A stretch of 64,000 nucleotides of DNA. It comes from Pseudomonas thivervalensis (GTDB taxonomy: Bacteria > Pseudomonadota > Gammaproteobacteria > Pseudomonadales > Pseudomonadaceae). Within the stretch, counting starts at the first letter, position 1. Every line of letters starts with the position of its first letter. Below, piece after piece: positions 9,557 to 18,071 of this stretch. The notes below the pieces were generated by a model, which saw only the letters and a list, made by a program, of their open reading frames with translations, did no database searches and was not told the DNA's origin. The position numbers were made by a program, and so were the translations under genes. The stretch spans positions 1 through 64,000 of the forward strand of contig NZ_LHVE01000001.1 of the NCBI RefSeq assembly GCF_001269655.1. The letters are read 5' to 3'.

Positions 9557-11089
9557 CTAGGACGAGAAATCCCGGACCAGCCGCCATGCCTCGTCCACCG
9601 GCAACGGCTGTTTCATGCGCTGGGCCAATGCCGCCATCGCCCGGCCTTCATCGCAGGCCACCGCGGCGGCAACGAGGCCGTCCTTGCCCAGCAGGGCGAT
9701 AAAGGGCGGATGTTCGGGCGTGCCCTTGAATTCCACTTCGTCCCAATGCTCGGCGTGGCCGAGGTAGTCGTAGCGTTTGCCGAAGTGATAGGTCCAGAAA
9801 AACGGCACGTCCAGATAATGCTCGTCGCCGCCAAGCATGTTCGCGGCGGCGATGCGCGCCTGTTGCTGGGCCAGGCGCCAATGTTCGATGCGCACAGGCG
9901 CGCCGTTCAGGGGGAAGGTCGCGATATCACCCACGGCCCATACGCCATCAGCCACACGCATGCCCGCGTCAACGGACAGTGACTGGTCCTGTTCCCGCGC
10001 TAACTGTGCAAACGGCTCGGTGGCCGGGCGCACGCCGACGCCGATGATCACCACGTCTGCGGCAAAACGCTGACCGTTATCCAGCACCACGGCTTCGACC
10101 TTGTGGGAGCCCTCGATCCGCGCCGCTTCGCCGTCGGTGTGGTACACCACGCCGTTGGCCCGGTGCCGAGCCAGGATGGCCTGGCCGACACTCTCGCCCA
10201 ATTGCGCGGCGAACGGCACCGGGTGCCGGGCCACGACAGTGACGCTCAGCTCGTGCTTGCGCAGGGACGAAGCGACTTCCATAGCAATGAAACTGTCGCC
10301 GATGATCACCGCCCGTTGCCCTGGTCGGACGGCATCGAGAATCTGGCGGGCGTGGGCGATCGAACGCAGCACGAAGACTTGCGGCAAATCGATGCCAGGC
10401 AGCGCTAGCGTCTTCGGCTCCCCGCCTGTGGCGATGAGCGCGGCGTCGTAGTCCAGGCGCCGGCCATCGGCGAGCTGGATTTGCCGTGCACCGGGGTCCA
10501 AAAGGGTGACCTCGCCGTGGAGCCTTTCGATGCGTTGCTGGGTGAAATAAGTTTCATCGCGCAGCGGCGCCGTCTCTTTGATCGCCATGTCGCCGGCCAA
10601 CACATACTTGCTCAGCACCGTACGGTCGTAACCGGCTTCAGCTTCGCGGTCGATCATCAGGATTCGTCCGCCAAACCCCTTCTCCCGCAGCGCCGCCACG
10701 CAAGCCGTACCGGCCGCACCGGCGCCGATAATGACAAACGTGCGCGCATCGTCGGCCGGCGGAATTTTATCGGCCGGCAGTGGTTGGTCATCGACCCAGA
10801 CGTCACCGTCCCGCACCTCGACGTGATAGCGCGCCAGGCTGTCGAGGGCCGGCGGCTCGCACAGGGCGCCGTCTTCGGCCCGGAACGCCGCCTTGTGCCA
10901 TGGGCAAATCAGCCGTCCATGGCACACCGCGCCCTTGACCAGTGGGGCGCCGGCATGGGGGCATTTGCCTTGGAAGGCACGCACCTGATCGCCTGAACGC
11001 AGCAACAGAATAGGGGTGTCGTTGATGTTGACTTCGAGGCCACGGTCTTCGCGAACGTCGGCGAAACGGGCGACTTGATGCAGAGACAT
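9557..11089 (-). CDS. Rieske/FAD-NAD oxidoreductase (AIF-like)
   Basis: 510 residues joining two modules. Residues about 5-100 form a Rieske ferredoxin domain with C-x-H (CPHAGAP) and C-x2-H (CPWHK) ligands for a 2Fe-2S cluster. Residues about 115-510 form a pyridine nucleotide-disulfide reductase-type flavoprotein with the FAD motif VIIGAGAAGTA, an NAD-binding Rossmann region (AVIIGDSFIAMEVA) and the late GVWAVGDIATF motif. This is the AIFL/ferredoxin-reductase architecture, in which electrons could pass from NAD(P)H through FAD to an internal Rieske centre. The redox partner is unknown. The gene stands alone and is divergent from the PEBP gene across 139 nt. Confidence 0.85.
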   Translation of the reverse strand: MSLHQVARFADVREDRGLEVNINDTPILLLRSGDQVRAFQGKCPHAGAPLVKGAVCHGRLICPWHKAAFRAEDGALCEPPALDSLARYHVEVRDGDVWVDDQPLPADKIPPADDARTFVIIGAGAAGTACVAALREKGFGGRILMIDREAEAGYDRTVLSKYVLAGDMAIKETAPLRDETYFTQQRIERLHGEVTLLDPGARQIQLADGRRLDYDAALIATGGEPKTLALPGIDLPQVFVLRSIAHARQILDAVRPGQRAVIIGDSFIAMEVASSLRKHELSVTVVARHPVPFAAQLGESVGQAILARHRANGVVYHTDGEAARIEGSHKVEAVVLDNGQRFAADVVIIGVGVRPATEPFAQLAREQDQSLSVDAGMRVADGVWAVGDIATFPLNGAPVRIEHWRLAQQQARIAAANMLGGDEHYLDVPFFWTYHFGKRYDYLGHAEHWDEVEFKGTPEHPPFIALLGKDGLVAAAVACDEGRAMAALAQRMKQPLPVDEAWRLVRDFSS

Positions 11090-11228
11090 GAGCGTTCTCC
11101 GGCAGGCGTTTCCCTTTGGAGTCGCTGGGCCGGAGCGAGGTTCAGCGCAATTGTCACTGCACCCTGGGCGAAGCTGCGGCTATAGTTCGCAAGCCGTCCC
11201 TGGCCAGACACGCACAAGGTGCCCCGGT

Positions 11229-11789
11229 ATGACCCGATTGAATACTTTCACCCCTTGGCTGGCGGCCGTCGCCCTGGTGCTGTGCGCACAAGGGGCTGTC
11301 CAGGCCGAGGAGCGTTTCACCCTCAGCATCCCTGGCGTGTCGGACGACCGCCTCTTCACAGCGGCGGCGGCCAGTGACGCCAACACCTGTGGCGGCAAGA
11401 ACATTTCCCCGGCCTTGAGCTGGAACGCCGGCCCGCCGGGCACCCTTAGCTACGCCATCGTCATGTTGGACCCGGACGGCCAACGGGGCCAGGGAGTCGA
11501 TCACTGGATCCACTACGGCATCAAGGCCACCACACGGCAGATTCCGGCGGGTGCCGGCACAAAGTCTTCGTTGGAAGGCATGAGCGGTATCAACAGCAAG
11601 AACACCCACGGCTACATCGGCCCTTGCCCGCCTATCGGCGACAGCGCTCACCATTACCTGATCCAGCTCTTCGCCCTGGACCTGCCACCGGAAGCCCTGC
11701 CCGCCGGTCTCACACGGCCCCAACTGATGGAGAAAATCAAAGGCCACGTCCTGCGCAACAGCAGCGTAGTGCGCCGCTACCACCGCTGA
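11229..11789 (+). CDS. Secreted PEBP-family protein (YbhB/YbcL type)
   Basis: 186 residues. A signal peptide (about 1-25, cleavage after AVQA) precedes a phosphatidylethanolamine-binding-protein fold with the family's ligand-site motifs: MLDPDGQ (DPD), VDHWIHYGI and THGYIGPCPPIG (GPCPP). Bacterial members are annotated as Raf-kinase-inhibitor-like, but the true ligand is unknown. The ATG at 11229 begins the signal peptide; an in-frame start at 11088 would overlap the divergent gene and bury the signal. It carries no operon partner. Confidence 0.88.
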   Translation: MTRLNTFTPWLAAVALVLCAQGAVQAEERFTLSIPGVSDDRLFTAAAASDANTCGGKNISPALSWNAGPPGTLSYAIVMLDPDGQRGQGVDHWIHYGIKATTRQIPAGAGTKSSLEGMSGINSKNTHGYIGPCPPIGDSAHHYLIQLFALDLPPEALPAGLTRPQLMEKIKGHVLRNSSVVRRYHR

Positions 11790-11810
11790 CCCGCGAACGG
11801 CGCGAAACCC

Positions 11811-11856
11811 CTGTGGCGAGGGAGCTTGCTCCCGCTGGGCTGCGAAGCAGCCCCCC
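11811..11856. repeat. Half REP element (type B)
   Basis: CTGTGGCGAGGGAGCTTGCT and on, with the follow-up hairpin GGCTGCGAAGCAGCCCC. It matches one end of the type B REPINs seen at 27798, 34618, 55215 and 55793. The matching inverted arm is absent here. Confidence 0.8.
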
Positions 11857-11945
11857 ATAAAGGCACTGCCCCAGACACAACATTGGCATCAAGCACCAAA
11901 AGCGAGCACTATCGAGCCCCTGTTCACTCATGCCGGAGGATGGCG

Positions 11946-12119
11946 ATGACGCAGAAACCCGACGGCATCGCCCGCCTCCTGAACTGCCCCACGAAGGGCG
12001 ACGAAATGCGCCGGGCCATCGCCCAGAGCCGCAAGGATTTCCTGCCTGCCGACGAGGCCGAAGACGCCGAGCCAGGCCAGCCACCGGTTAAACCGGTGGA
12101 CACTGATCGCGACGACTGA
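11946..12119 (+). CDS. Small acidic protein of unknown function
   Basis: 57 residues, not recognised. A Lys/Arg-containing N-terminal half includes GDEMRRAIAQSRKDF, which would make an amphipathic helix. The Pro/Glu/Asp-rich tail ends in DTDRDD. There is no signal peptide or membrane segment. GGAGGA at 11935-11940 sits five bases before the ATG at 11946, a near-perfect ribosome site that supports a real gene; an ATG at 11940 overlaps that site and is rejected. It precedes the MHS transporter by 38 nt and may be cotranscribed with it. Confidence 0.65.
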   Translation: MTQKPDGIARLLNCPTKGDEMRRAIAQSRKDFLPADEAEDAEPGQPPVKPVDTDRDD

Positions 12120-12157
12120 GCCGTCGCCCTCTTTCAACCTATCGTTCAAATCTGCCT

Positions 12158-13471
12158 ATGACTGCCACCCCTGTTCTACCCGGCGACCGATTCAGCCGAT
12201 CCGATTACAAGACCCTGGGCCTGGCCGCCTTGGGCGGCGCGCTGGAGATCTACGATTTCATCATCTTCGTGTTCTTCGCCCTGACCCTCAGCCAGTTGTT
12301 CTTCCCGCCGGAAATGCCCGACTGGCTGCGCTTGCTGCAAAGCTTCGGGATTTTCGCCACCGGCTACCTGGCCCGGCCCTTGGGCGGGATTCTCATGGCG
12401 CACTTCGCCGATCGCCTGGGGCGCAAGCGGGTGTTCAGCTTGAGCATTCTGATGATGGCCTTGCCGTGCCTGCTCATCGGGGTGATGCCGACCTACGCGC
12501 AAATCGGCTATTTCGCACCGTTGCTGCTGCTGGCGTTGCGTATCCTGCAGGGCGCGGCGGTGGGCGGTGAGGTGCCAAGCGCCTGGGTGTTCGTGGCCGA
12601 ACACGCGCCGCCGCATCATCGTGGCTATGCCCTGGGTTTCCTCCAGGCCGGCCTGACCTTCGGCTACTTGCTGGGCGCCCTGACCGCAACAGCGCTGGCG
12701 CGGATCTACACGCCAGCGGAGATTCTCGATTACGCCTGGCGCCTGCCGTTCCTGCTGGGTGGGGTCTTCGGTGTGATCGGTGTCTGGCTGCGCCGCTGGC
12801 TGAGCGAAACGCCGATTTTCATGGCCCTGCAAGCCAATCGCGAAGGCGCTGCCGAACTGCCGTTGCGCACGGTCCTGCGCGACCACCGCCAGGCCTTGCT
12901 GCCCGCCGCCATCCTGACCTGCGTGCTGACCTCGGCCGTGGTGGTGTTCGTGGTCATCACCCCGACCGTGATGCAGAAAAGCTTCGGCATGACCCCCAGC
13001 CATACCTTCGCCCTGAGCAGCCTGGGCATCGTCTTCCTGAATATCGGCTGCGTCCTGGCCGGCCTGATCGTCGACCGCATCGGCGCCTGGCGCACCGTCA
13101 TGCTCTACAGCTTGCTGCTGCCTGTGGGTATCGCCGTGCTCTACGCCAGCCTGATCAGCGGCAGCGCCTGGCTGGGCGTGGCCTACGCCGTGGCCGGCCT
13201 GGGTTGCGGCGTGGTTGGCGCGGTACCGTCGGTGATGGTCAGCCTGTTCCCGCCGAAAATCCGCGTATCCGGCATCTCGCTCACCTACAACATCGCCTAT
13301 GCCCTGTGGGCGAGCATGACCCCGTTGATGCTGATCGCCCTGGTGCCATGGAGCCCGTGGGTGTGCGTGGGCTATTGCGTCGTGATGGGCGCGGTGGGCG
13401 TGGCTGCGGCGGCGTATTTTCCCGGGCGGCATGGCAAGGCAGCGCAGCAGTCATTGGCGTGTGAAGCCTAA
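12158..13471 (+). CDS. MFS transporter, metabolite:H+ symporter (MHS) type
   Basis: 437 residues with about 12 predicted membrane helices. The loop 2-3 motif FADRLGRKRVF and the helix 4-5 region LRILQGAAVGGEVPSAWVFV are typical of the MHS subgroup (ProP, ShiA, KgtP relatives), as is the early EIYDFIIFVFFAL segment. It should import a small organic acid or osmolyte with protons; the substrate cannot be told from sequence. The start has no strong ribosome site, so a few N-terminal residues are uncertain. Confidence 0.85.
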   Translation: MTATPVLPGDRFSRSDYKTLGLAALGGALEIYDFIIFVFFALTLSQLFFPPEMPDWLRLLQSFGIFATGYLARPLGGILMAHFADRLGRKRVFSLSILMMALPCLLIGVMPTYAQIGYFAPLLLLALRILQGAAVGGEVPSAWVFVAEHAPPHHRGYALGFLQAGLTFGYLLGALTATALARIYTPAEILDYAWRLPFLLGGVFGVIGVWLRRWLSETPIFMALQANREGAAELPLRTVLRDHRQALLPAAILTCVLTSAVVVFVVITPTVMQKSFGMTPSHTFALSSLGIVFLNIGCVLAGLIVDRIGAWRTVMLYSLLLPVGIAVLYASLISGSAWLGVAYAVAGLGCGVVGAVPSVMVSLFPPKIRVSGISLTYNIAYALWASMTPLMLIALVPWSPWVCVGYCVVMGAVGVAAAAYFPGRHGKAAQQSLACEA

Positions 13472-13585
13472 TCGGGATTTTCAATCGGACCGCACTCTGC
13501 AAGACCAGACAACTTGAGCGCGCGTTCAAACCCCGTAGAATGCAGCCGCCATTCACGTCGCTACCCCTCAAGGACGAATTCAAAC

Positions 13586-14167
13586 ATGCGAGTATTTAGC
13601 CTCTTCCTGGCCCTCTGCCTTATGGCAGGCTGCGCTTCCAAGCCCGATTACTACATTTCCCCTGCGCCGGTGGCGATCCCCGAGACCGCCACCTATTGGA
13701 TCGACACGTTCAACGTTGAAGTCCTCGGCAAAAACGAACGCTTCCTGCCTGACGAACAAGTTCGCGACAAGCTGCACACCGACCTGATCGTCCGCCTGCT
13801 CGACGGCAATCGTTATGCCTCCAGCAAGGAAACCGCTGACTATCTGTTGGATATCAATGCCGTCTATGCGCGCCGTATTCAAGATACCCAAGGTGGCTTC
13901 ATGAGCAATATCGTTGCCGACGGTACGTATCTGGCCAGTGTCGATTTCAATTACCAAGTCAAGGTGAAGAAGGCCGATGTCGAGGTGTTGCACTTTGCCC
14001 AGGCCCGCCAGGGGCTGATGCCGGGCGGGGCGATCGGGCAACTTGAAGCCATGAGAGGCATTGCAGGCGCCCTCACGAACAGAGGCAACGCTGATGTCGA
14101 GGACTATTACACCGGCCATTTGAGCGGATTCATCGACAACGATCTGCGGGGCATTCCGTCCCGCTAG
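13586..14167 (+). CDS. Predicted lipoprotein of unknown function
   Basis: 193 residues starting with a lipoprotein signal; lipobox LMAGC puts the acylated Cys near residue 14. The mature part has no motif I recognise. It contains a KYPD-like start (SKPDYYISPAP), a central NYQVKVKK strand region and a glycine-rich segment MPGGAIGQLEAMRGIAG near residue 155 that could be amphipathic or insert in membrane. AAGGAC lies ten bases before the ATG at 13586. It appears monocistronic. Confidence 0.7.
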   Translation: MRVFSLFLALCLMAGCASKPDYYISPAPVAIPETATYWIDTFNVEVLGKNERFLPDEQVRDKLHTDLIVRLLDGNRYASSKETADYLLDINAVYARRIQDTQGGFMSNIVADGTYLASVDFNYQVKVKKADVEVLHFAQARQGLMPGGAIGQLEAMRGIAGALTNRGNADVEDYYTGHLSGFIDNDLRGIPSR

Positions 14168-14344
14168 CAATGCCTGCTGTAGCGCGCCGGCGATTGCTCC
14201 AGTCGCAGCACAGGGCTGGCCACTTTTAAGGTAGCCGGCCCGGTTTTCGCAGCGCTAAAAAAATATCTCTTGGTCGTTAACCCGAACCACACATGCCTCG
14301 CGTCTGACCCTGTGTACGAATCATTCATTCACGAGGTTCAGCCC

Positions 14345-16018
14345 ATGTCCCGTCCACTTCTTTTTATGCGTCCTGCTGCCCAAGGCTTCGCCGTGACATT
14401 GCTGGTGGCGTTGGCCGGTTGTGGGGCTTCTTCATCCCGGGAGACGGCCAATCCGTCCGAGCCGGTGGCTGTGGCACCCAGCGTCGTACCGCAAGGCGAG
14501 ATCGCCGAAGTGCGTCAGTCGACGGTCAAGCGCATGCTCATGAAACCGGCAGCGATGCCCGCCCCCAGCGTGGCGAGCGATGCCATCGCGGGTTATCGTG
14601 CCGAGCCGCGTGAACAGTACGAAAAACTGCCGGACAACCCCATTCACGGCGTCGCCGAAACGCCGGTCTCGACCTTCAGCGTGGATGTCGATACCGGCAG
14701 CTATGCCAATGTGCGACGTTTGCTCAATCAAGGCAGCCTGCCACCCGAAGGCGCCGTGCGGCTGGAGGAAATGGTCAATTATTTTCCGTATAGCTATGCC
14801 CTGCCCACTGACGGTTCACCCTTTGGCGTGACCACCGAGGTGGCCCCATCGCCGTGGAACCCCCACACCCGCTTGCTGCGCATCGGCATCAAGGCCAGTG
14901 ACCGCGCCGTGGCGGACCTGGCGCCGGCCAACCTGGTTTTCCTGGTGGACGTTTCCGGCTCCATGGACCGTCGCGAAGGCCTGCCGCTGGTCAAGAGCAC
15001 GCTGAAACTGCTGGTGGACCAATTGCGCGACCAGGACCGAGTGTCCCTGGTGGTCTATGCCGGTGAATCCCGGGTGGTACTCAAGCCCACTTCGGGTCGT
15101 GACAAGGTGACCATCCGCAACGCCATCGATCAACTCGACGCCGGGGGTTCAACCGCAGGCGCATCGGGTATCGAGCTGGCCTACCAGATGGCGCGGGAAA
15201 GCTTCATCGACAAGGGTATCAACCGCATCCTGCTGGCCACCGACGGCGACTTCAACGTTGGCATCAGTGATTTCGACAGCCTCAAGCAGATGGCGGTGGA
15301 CCAGCGTAAAAGCGGGGTATCCCTGACAACGCTGGGCTTCGGTGTGGATAACTACAACGAACACCTGATGGAACAATTGGCCGACGCTGGTGACGGCAAC
15401 TACGCCTACATCGACAACCTGCTCGAAGCACGCAAGGTCCTGGTGGACCAACTCAGTTCCACCCTGGCGGTAGTGGCGCGGGACGTGAAGTTGCAGGTGG
15501 AATTCAACCCCGCCCAGGTCAGTGAATATCGCCTGCTTGGCTATGAGAACCGCGCATTGAAGCGTGAGGATTTCAACAACGACAAAGTCGATGCGGGCGA
15601 GATTGGCGCCGGGCATACGGTGACGGCCTTGTATGAAATCGTTCCGAAGGGCGCGCCGGGCTGGTTGGAGCCGCTGCGCTACGGGAGTGCGCCACAATCG
15701 CAGGGCACGTCAGGGGAGTTGGCGATGTTGCGCGTACGCTACAAGCCGGCTGAGGGCGGGAGCAGTCGATTGATCGAGCATCCCATCGCCAGCGTGCAGG
15801 ACGACCGCAAGCCCAGCGATGACCTGCGTTTCTCCGCCGCCGTGGCGGCCTTCGCCCAACAGCTCAAGGGCGATGGGCGCTACACTGGGCCGATGACCTT
15901 GAAGGACACCGCGCAATTGGCGCGCTCGGCCCGCGGCGATGATCCGTTCGGGCTGCGCGCCGAGTTTGTGCAGTTGGTGGAACTGGCCCAGAGCCTTGAG
16001 CCCGCGGCCAAACGCTGA
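14345..16018 (+). CDS. VWA-domain lipoprotein (YfbK-like)
   Basis: 557 residues. Lipobox LVALAGC gives a lipid-anchored Cys near residue 22. A proline/alanine-rich linker follows, then the N-terminal VWA-associated region (about 90-190, with STFSVDVDTGSYANVR), a von Willebrand type A domain with the MIDAS motif DVSGSM at 202-207, and a C-terminal DUF3520-like region. This is the YfbK architecture, a periplasmic Ca-stress-suppressor type protein of unclear function. It is followed by an ECF sigma gene and its likely membrane regulator. The ATG at 14345 starts the lipoprotein signal; an in-frame start at 14270 would not. Confidence 0.87.
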   Translation: MSRPLLFMRPAAQGFAVTLLVALAGCGASSSRETANPSEPVAVAPSVVPQGEIAEVRQSTVKRMLMKPAAMPAPSVASDAIAGYRAEPREQYEKLPDNPIHGVAETPVSTFSVDVDTGSYANVRRLLNQGSLPPEGAVRLEEMVNYFPYSYALPTDGSPFGVTTEVAPSPWNPHTRLLRIGIKASDRAVADLAPANLVFLVDVSGSMDRREGLPLVKSTLKLLVDQLRDQDRVSLVVYAGESRVVLKPTSGRDKVTIRNAIDQLDAGGSTAGASGIELAYQMARESFIDKGINRILLATDGDFNVGISDFDSLKQMAVDQRKSGVSLTTLGFGVDNYNEHLMEQLADAGDGNYAYIDNLLEARKVLVDQLSSTLAVVARDVKLQVEFNPAQVSEYRLLGYENRALKREDFNNDKVDAGEIGAGHTVTALYEIVPKGAPGWLEPLRYGSAPQSQGTSGELAMLRVRYKPAEGGSSRLIEHPIASVQDDRKPSDDLRFSAAVAAFAQQLKGDGRYTGPMTLKDTAQLARSARGDDPFGLRAEFVQLVELAQSLEPAAKR

Positions 16019-16042
16019 TCCTGGCAACAACGAGGATCAAAA

Positions 16043-16133
16043 TGTGGGAGCGAGCTTGCTCGCGATAGCGTCGGACCAGTTGGCATTGATGTCGACTGAT
16101 GCACCGCCATCGCGAGCAAGCTCGCTCCCACAG
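16043..16133. repeat. REPIN (type A pair)
   Basis: Two inverted copies of the TGTGGGAGCGAGCTTGCTCG REP sequence about 45 nt apart, able to fold as one long hairpin. It separates the VWA gene from the sigma gene, and may stop or weaken read-through between them. Confidence 0.85.
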
Positions 16134-16166
16134 GGTTCCCTTGTTAGCTGCCAGGACTGTGTTGCA

Positions 16167-16766
16167 ATGACCGCAAAGGAGTTCCACACCCACATGCCCG
16201 CTGCGCTTGATTCTCCCAGCGACGAATCGCTGCTGGCCCGCTACCGCAATGGCGACGGGGCTTCTTTCGAAGCCTTGTACGCCCGCCATCGGCAAGGGCT
16301 TTACCGTTTCCTGGTGTCTTTGAGCAACAAGGCCGAACTGGCCGAGGAAGTCTTCCAGGACACCTGGCTCAGCCTGATTCGCAGCACCACCCAGCCACAA
16401 GGCCGGGCGACTTTTCGTACCTGGTTGTTCCAGATTGCCCGCAACCGTTTGATCGACCACTGGCGCAAACATGGCGTCCACAACCCGTTGCACGACAGTT
16501 ATGACGAGCAGATGCACGTCCAGCCCGACGACACCAGCGGCCCCGAGCAACAGCTGAGCCTGAGCCGCGACCAGGCGCGTCTCGACGCCGCGTTGCAGGC
16601 CTTGCCCGAGCACCAGCGTGAAGTCTTCCTGCTGCGCCTGCACGGCGACCTGGAGCTGCCACAGATTGCCGCCCTGACCGGCGTCCCGCTGGAAACGGTC
16701 AAAAGCCGCTTGCGTTACGCCCAGCAGAAATTGCAGCGACTGCTGGCCGAGGAGGTACCCGCATGA
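16167..16766 (+). CDS. ECF-type RNA polymerase sigma factor
   Basis: 199 residues with sigma region 2 (about 25-95, including ARYRNGDGASFEALY and the DTWLSLIRS segment) and region 4 (about 135-195, including LPEHQREVFLLRL and the helix-turn-helix LPQIAALTGVPLETVKSRL). There is no FecI-type extracytoplasmic signature nearby. The start is open: ATG 16167 has AGGA ten bases upstream, while ATG 16194 has a perfect AAGGAG but 14 bases away. The stop overlaps the next gene by four bases, the usual layout of an ECF sigma and its anti-sigma factor. Confidence 0.85.
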   Translation: MTAKEFHTHMPAALDSPSDESLLARYRNGDGASFEALYARHRQGLYRFLVSLSNKAELAEEVFQDTWLSLIRSTTQPQGRATFRTWLFQIARNRLIDHWRKHGVHNPLHDSYDEQMHVQPDDTSGPEQQLSLSRDQARLDAALQALPEHQREVFLLRLHGDLELPQIAALTGVPLETVKSRLRYAQQKLQRLLAEEVPA

Positions 16767-17383
16767 TCGACCCCAAACACACCCCGGATGCCGACGACGA
16801 AAGACTCATCGAGCATTTTCGCCAGCACACCAGCGGCGAGCCGCCGGCCGCCCTGGACGCCTTCATCCTGGCCACTGCCCGTCGCGAAGCCCCGACACCC
16901 ACGCCAAGCCTGTGGCAACGCTGGCTCCAGGCCTGCCAACGGCCGCGCTGGCAAATGGCATTCGCCACGGTCGCCGGCGTCGCACTGATGATCGGCCTGG
17001 TGCTGCGTTCGCCCGTGCCCCACGACGAACTGGCCTCACCCGCCTCGATGGAGTTTTCCGCCGATCGGCAAGCGCCCGCCGCTGCCGCTGCACCCCCACC
17101 GGCCATGCCCGCCCCCGCAGCACCGATCACCCGCATGGCGCCCCAGGGCGAACTGGCCCGGGCCCCGGCAAGCCCTGTGCAATCGTTGGCGGAAAAGCCA
17201 GCGGCGAAGATGAGCAAATCCGCGCCGGCTGCACTGCCATCGCTGGAGCAAGGCTTGCTGGAGATCCTGCGCTTGCGCGAGGCGGGTGAGAGCAAGGCTG
17301 CTGATGAGAAACTGCTGGCGCTGCATAAGCGCTTTCCCGAGGAGGATTTGCCGGCGCGGTTGGAGGCGTTGCAGAAGCGTTGA
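16763..17383 (+). CDS. Probable membrane anti-sigma partner
   Basis: 206 residues. A cytoplasmic N-terminal part (about 1-70) is followed by one membrane helix (about 72-92, [15 protein letters not shown]) and a periplasmic Ala/Pro-rich stretch ending in a small helical domain. The start overlaps the sigma gene stop (ATGA), so translation is likely coupled. I see no zinc-binding HxxxCxxC motif, so it would not be a ZAS-type anti-sigma factor. The role is inferred from topology and coupling to the sigma gene. Confidence 0.65.
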   Translation: MIDPKHTPDADDERLIEHFRQHTSGEPPAALDAFILATARREAPTPTPSLWQRWLQACQRPRWQMAFATVAGVALMIGLVLRSPVPHDELASPASMEFSADRQAPAAAAAPPPAMPAPAAPITRMAPQGELARAPASPVQSLAEKPAAKMSKSAPAALPSLEQGLLEILRLREAGESKAADEKLLALHKRFPEEDLPARLEALQKR

Positions 17384-17402
17384 GGTCGGCGAGTCAACGT
17401 CC

Positions 17403-17563
17403 GTGGCGAGGGAGCTTGCTCCCGCTGGGCTGCGCTGTAGGAGCTGCCGAAGGCTGCGATCTTTTGATCTTTCGCTTGAGATTCAAGCGTCAGGGGAAAG
17501 ATCGCAGCCTCGCTTCGCTCGGCAGCTCCTACAGGCCGAGCGGGAGCAAGCGTCCTCGCCACA
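17403..17563. repeat. Nested REPIN: type B ends around a type C palindrome
   Basis: Outer arms GTGGCGAGGGAGCTTGCTCC and GGGAGCAAGCGTCCTCGCCAC enclose an inner inverted repeat at 17436-17533 (TGTAGGAGCTGCCGAAGGCT against its complement ending in CAGCTCCTACA). The inner arms each contain GCGATCTTT. The whole unit folds as one long hairpin. Confidence 0.85.
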
Positions 17564-17577
17564 AGGCAGCAAAAACA

Positions 17578-17605
17578 AGAAAACCCGCACAGGGCGGGTT
17601 TTTTG
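17578..17605. terminator. Intrinsic terminator between the anti-sigma gene and tRNA-Arg
   Basis: AAACCCGC pairs with GCGGGTTT, with Ts on the right and As on the left. It could serve both the plus-strand anti-sigma operon and the minus-strand tRNA. Confidence 0.75.
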
Positions 17606-17644
17606 GAGCGCGTAGACTGTCCGGGACAGGTCTAGCTTTCGATA

Positions 17645-17721
17645 TGGTGCACCAGGCGGGATTCGAACCCACGACCCCTGCCTTCGGAGGGCAGTACTCT
17701 ATCCAGCTGAGCTACTGGTGC
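17645..17721 (-). tRNA. tRNA-Arg (anticodon CCG)
   Basis: 77 nt on the minus strand. The 7-bp acceptor GCACCAG/CTGGTGC, D arm with GCTCAGCTGGATAGAG, anticodon stem CTGCC/GGCAG with loop CTCCGAA (anticodon CCG), the T arm GTTCGAATC and an encoded CCA end are all visible. It reads Arg codon CGG. Confidence 0.95.
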
Positions 17722-17899
17722 AGCGCGGGCGCCATGATACTCATATGCGTGGCGGGCGTCCATGCTGCTGATTTGCCGTCTGTTTTCGGCCTGCTTGGCG
17801 ACTCATGGCTACGCTGATCAGAAAAAACGGACAAATCCCGCTTTTTCGTTCTTTTTTTCGAACAGCCTATTGTCCTTCACCCCCATCGGCCCTAGGATT

Positions 17900-17917
17900 C
17901 GTTTGAGATTTCAAACG
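17900..17917. promoter_or_regulatory. Inverted repeat upstream of gabD, possible operator
   Basis: CGTTTGA-GATT-TCAAACG is a perfect 7-bp inverted repeat 155 nt before the gabD start and in otherwise non-coding sequence (17722-18071). There is no T-run, so it is more likely a protein-binding site than a terminator. The binding protein is unknown. Confidence 0.4.
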
Positions 17918-18071
17918 CTCTTGTCTGGGTGCTGAACCGCACGTCTGTGCTTATGTGCGTTATTTCTGTGCTTCAGCCCGGTGAATGATTTCCCTGACGG
18001 CAGCCCCCGAGGCGCCTTTCTACAACTCTAATTCGCTCCGCGTGCGCGCGGTGCTGTTAAGGAAAGCCGAC

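Noticed and set aside
17577..17721. Possible integrated element at tRNA-Arg
   Set aside because: No integrase, no duplicate tRNA 3' end and housekeeping genes on both sides.
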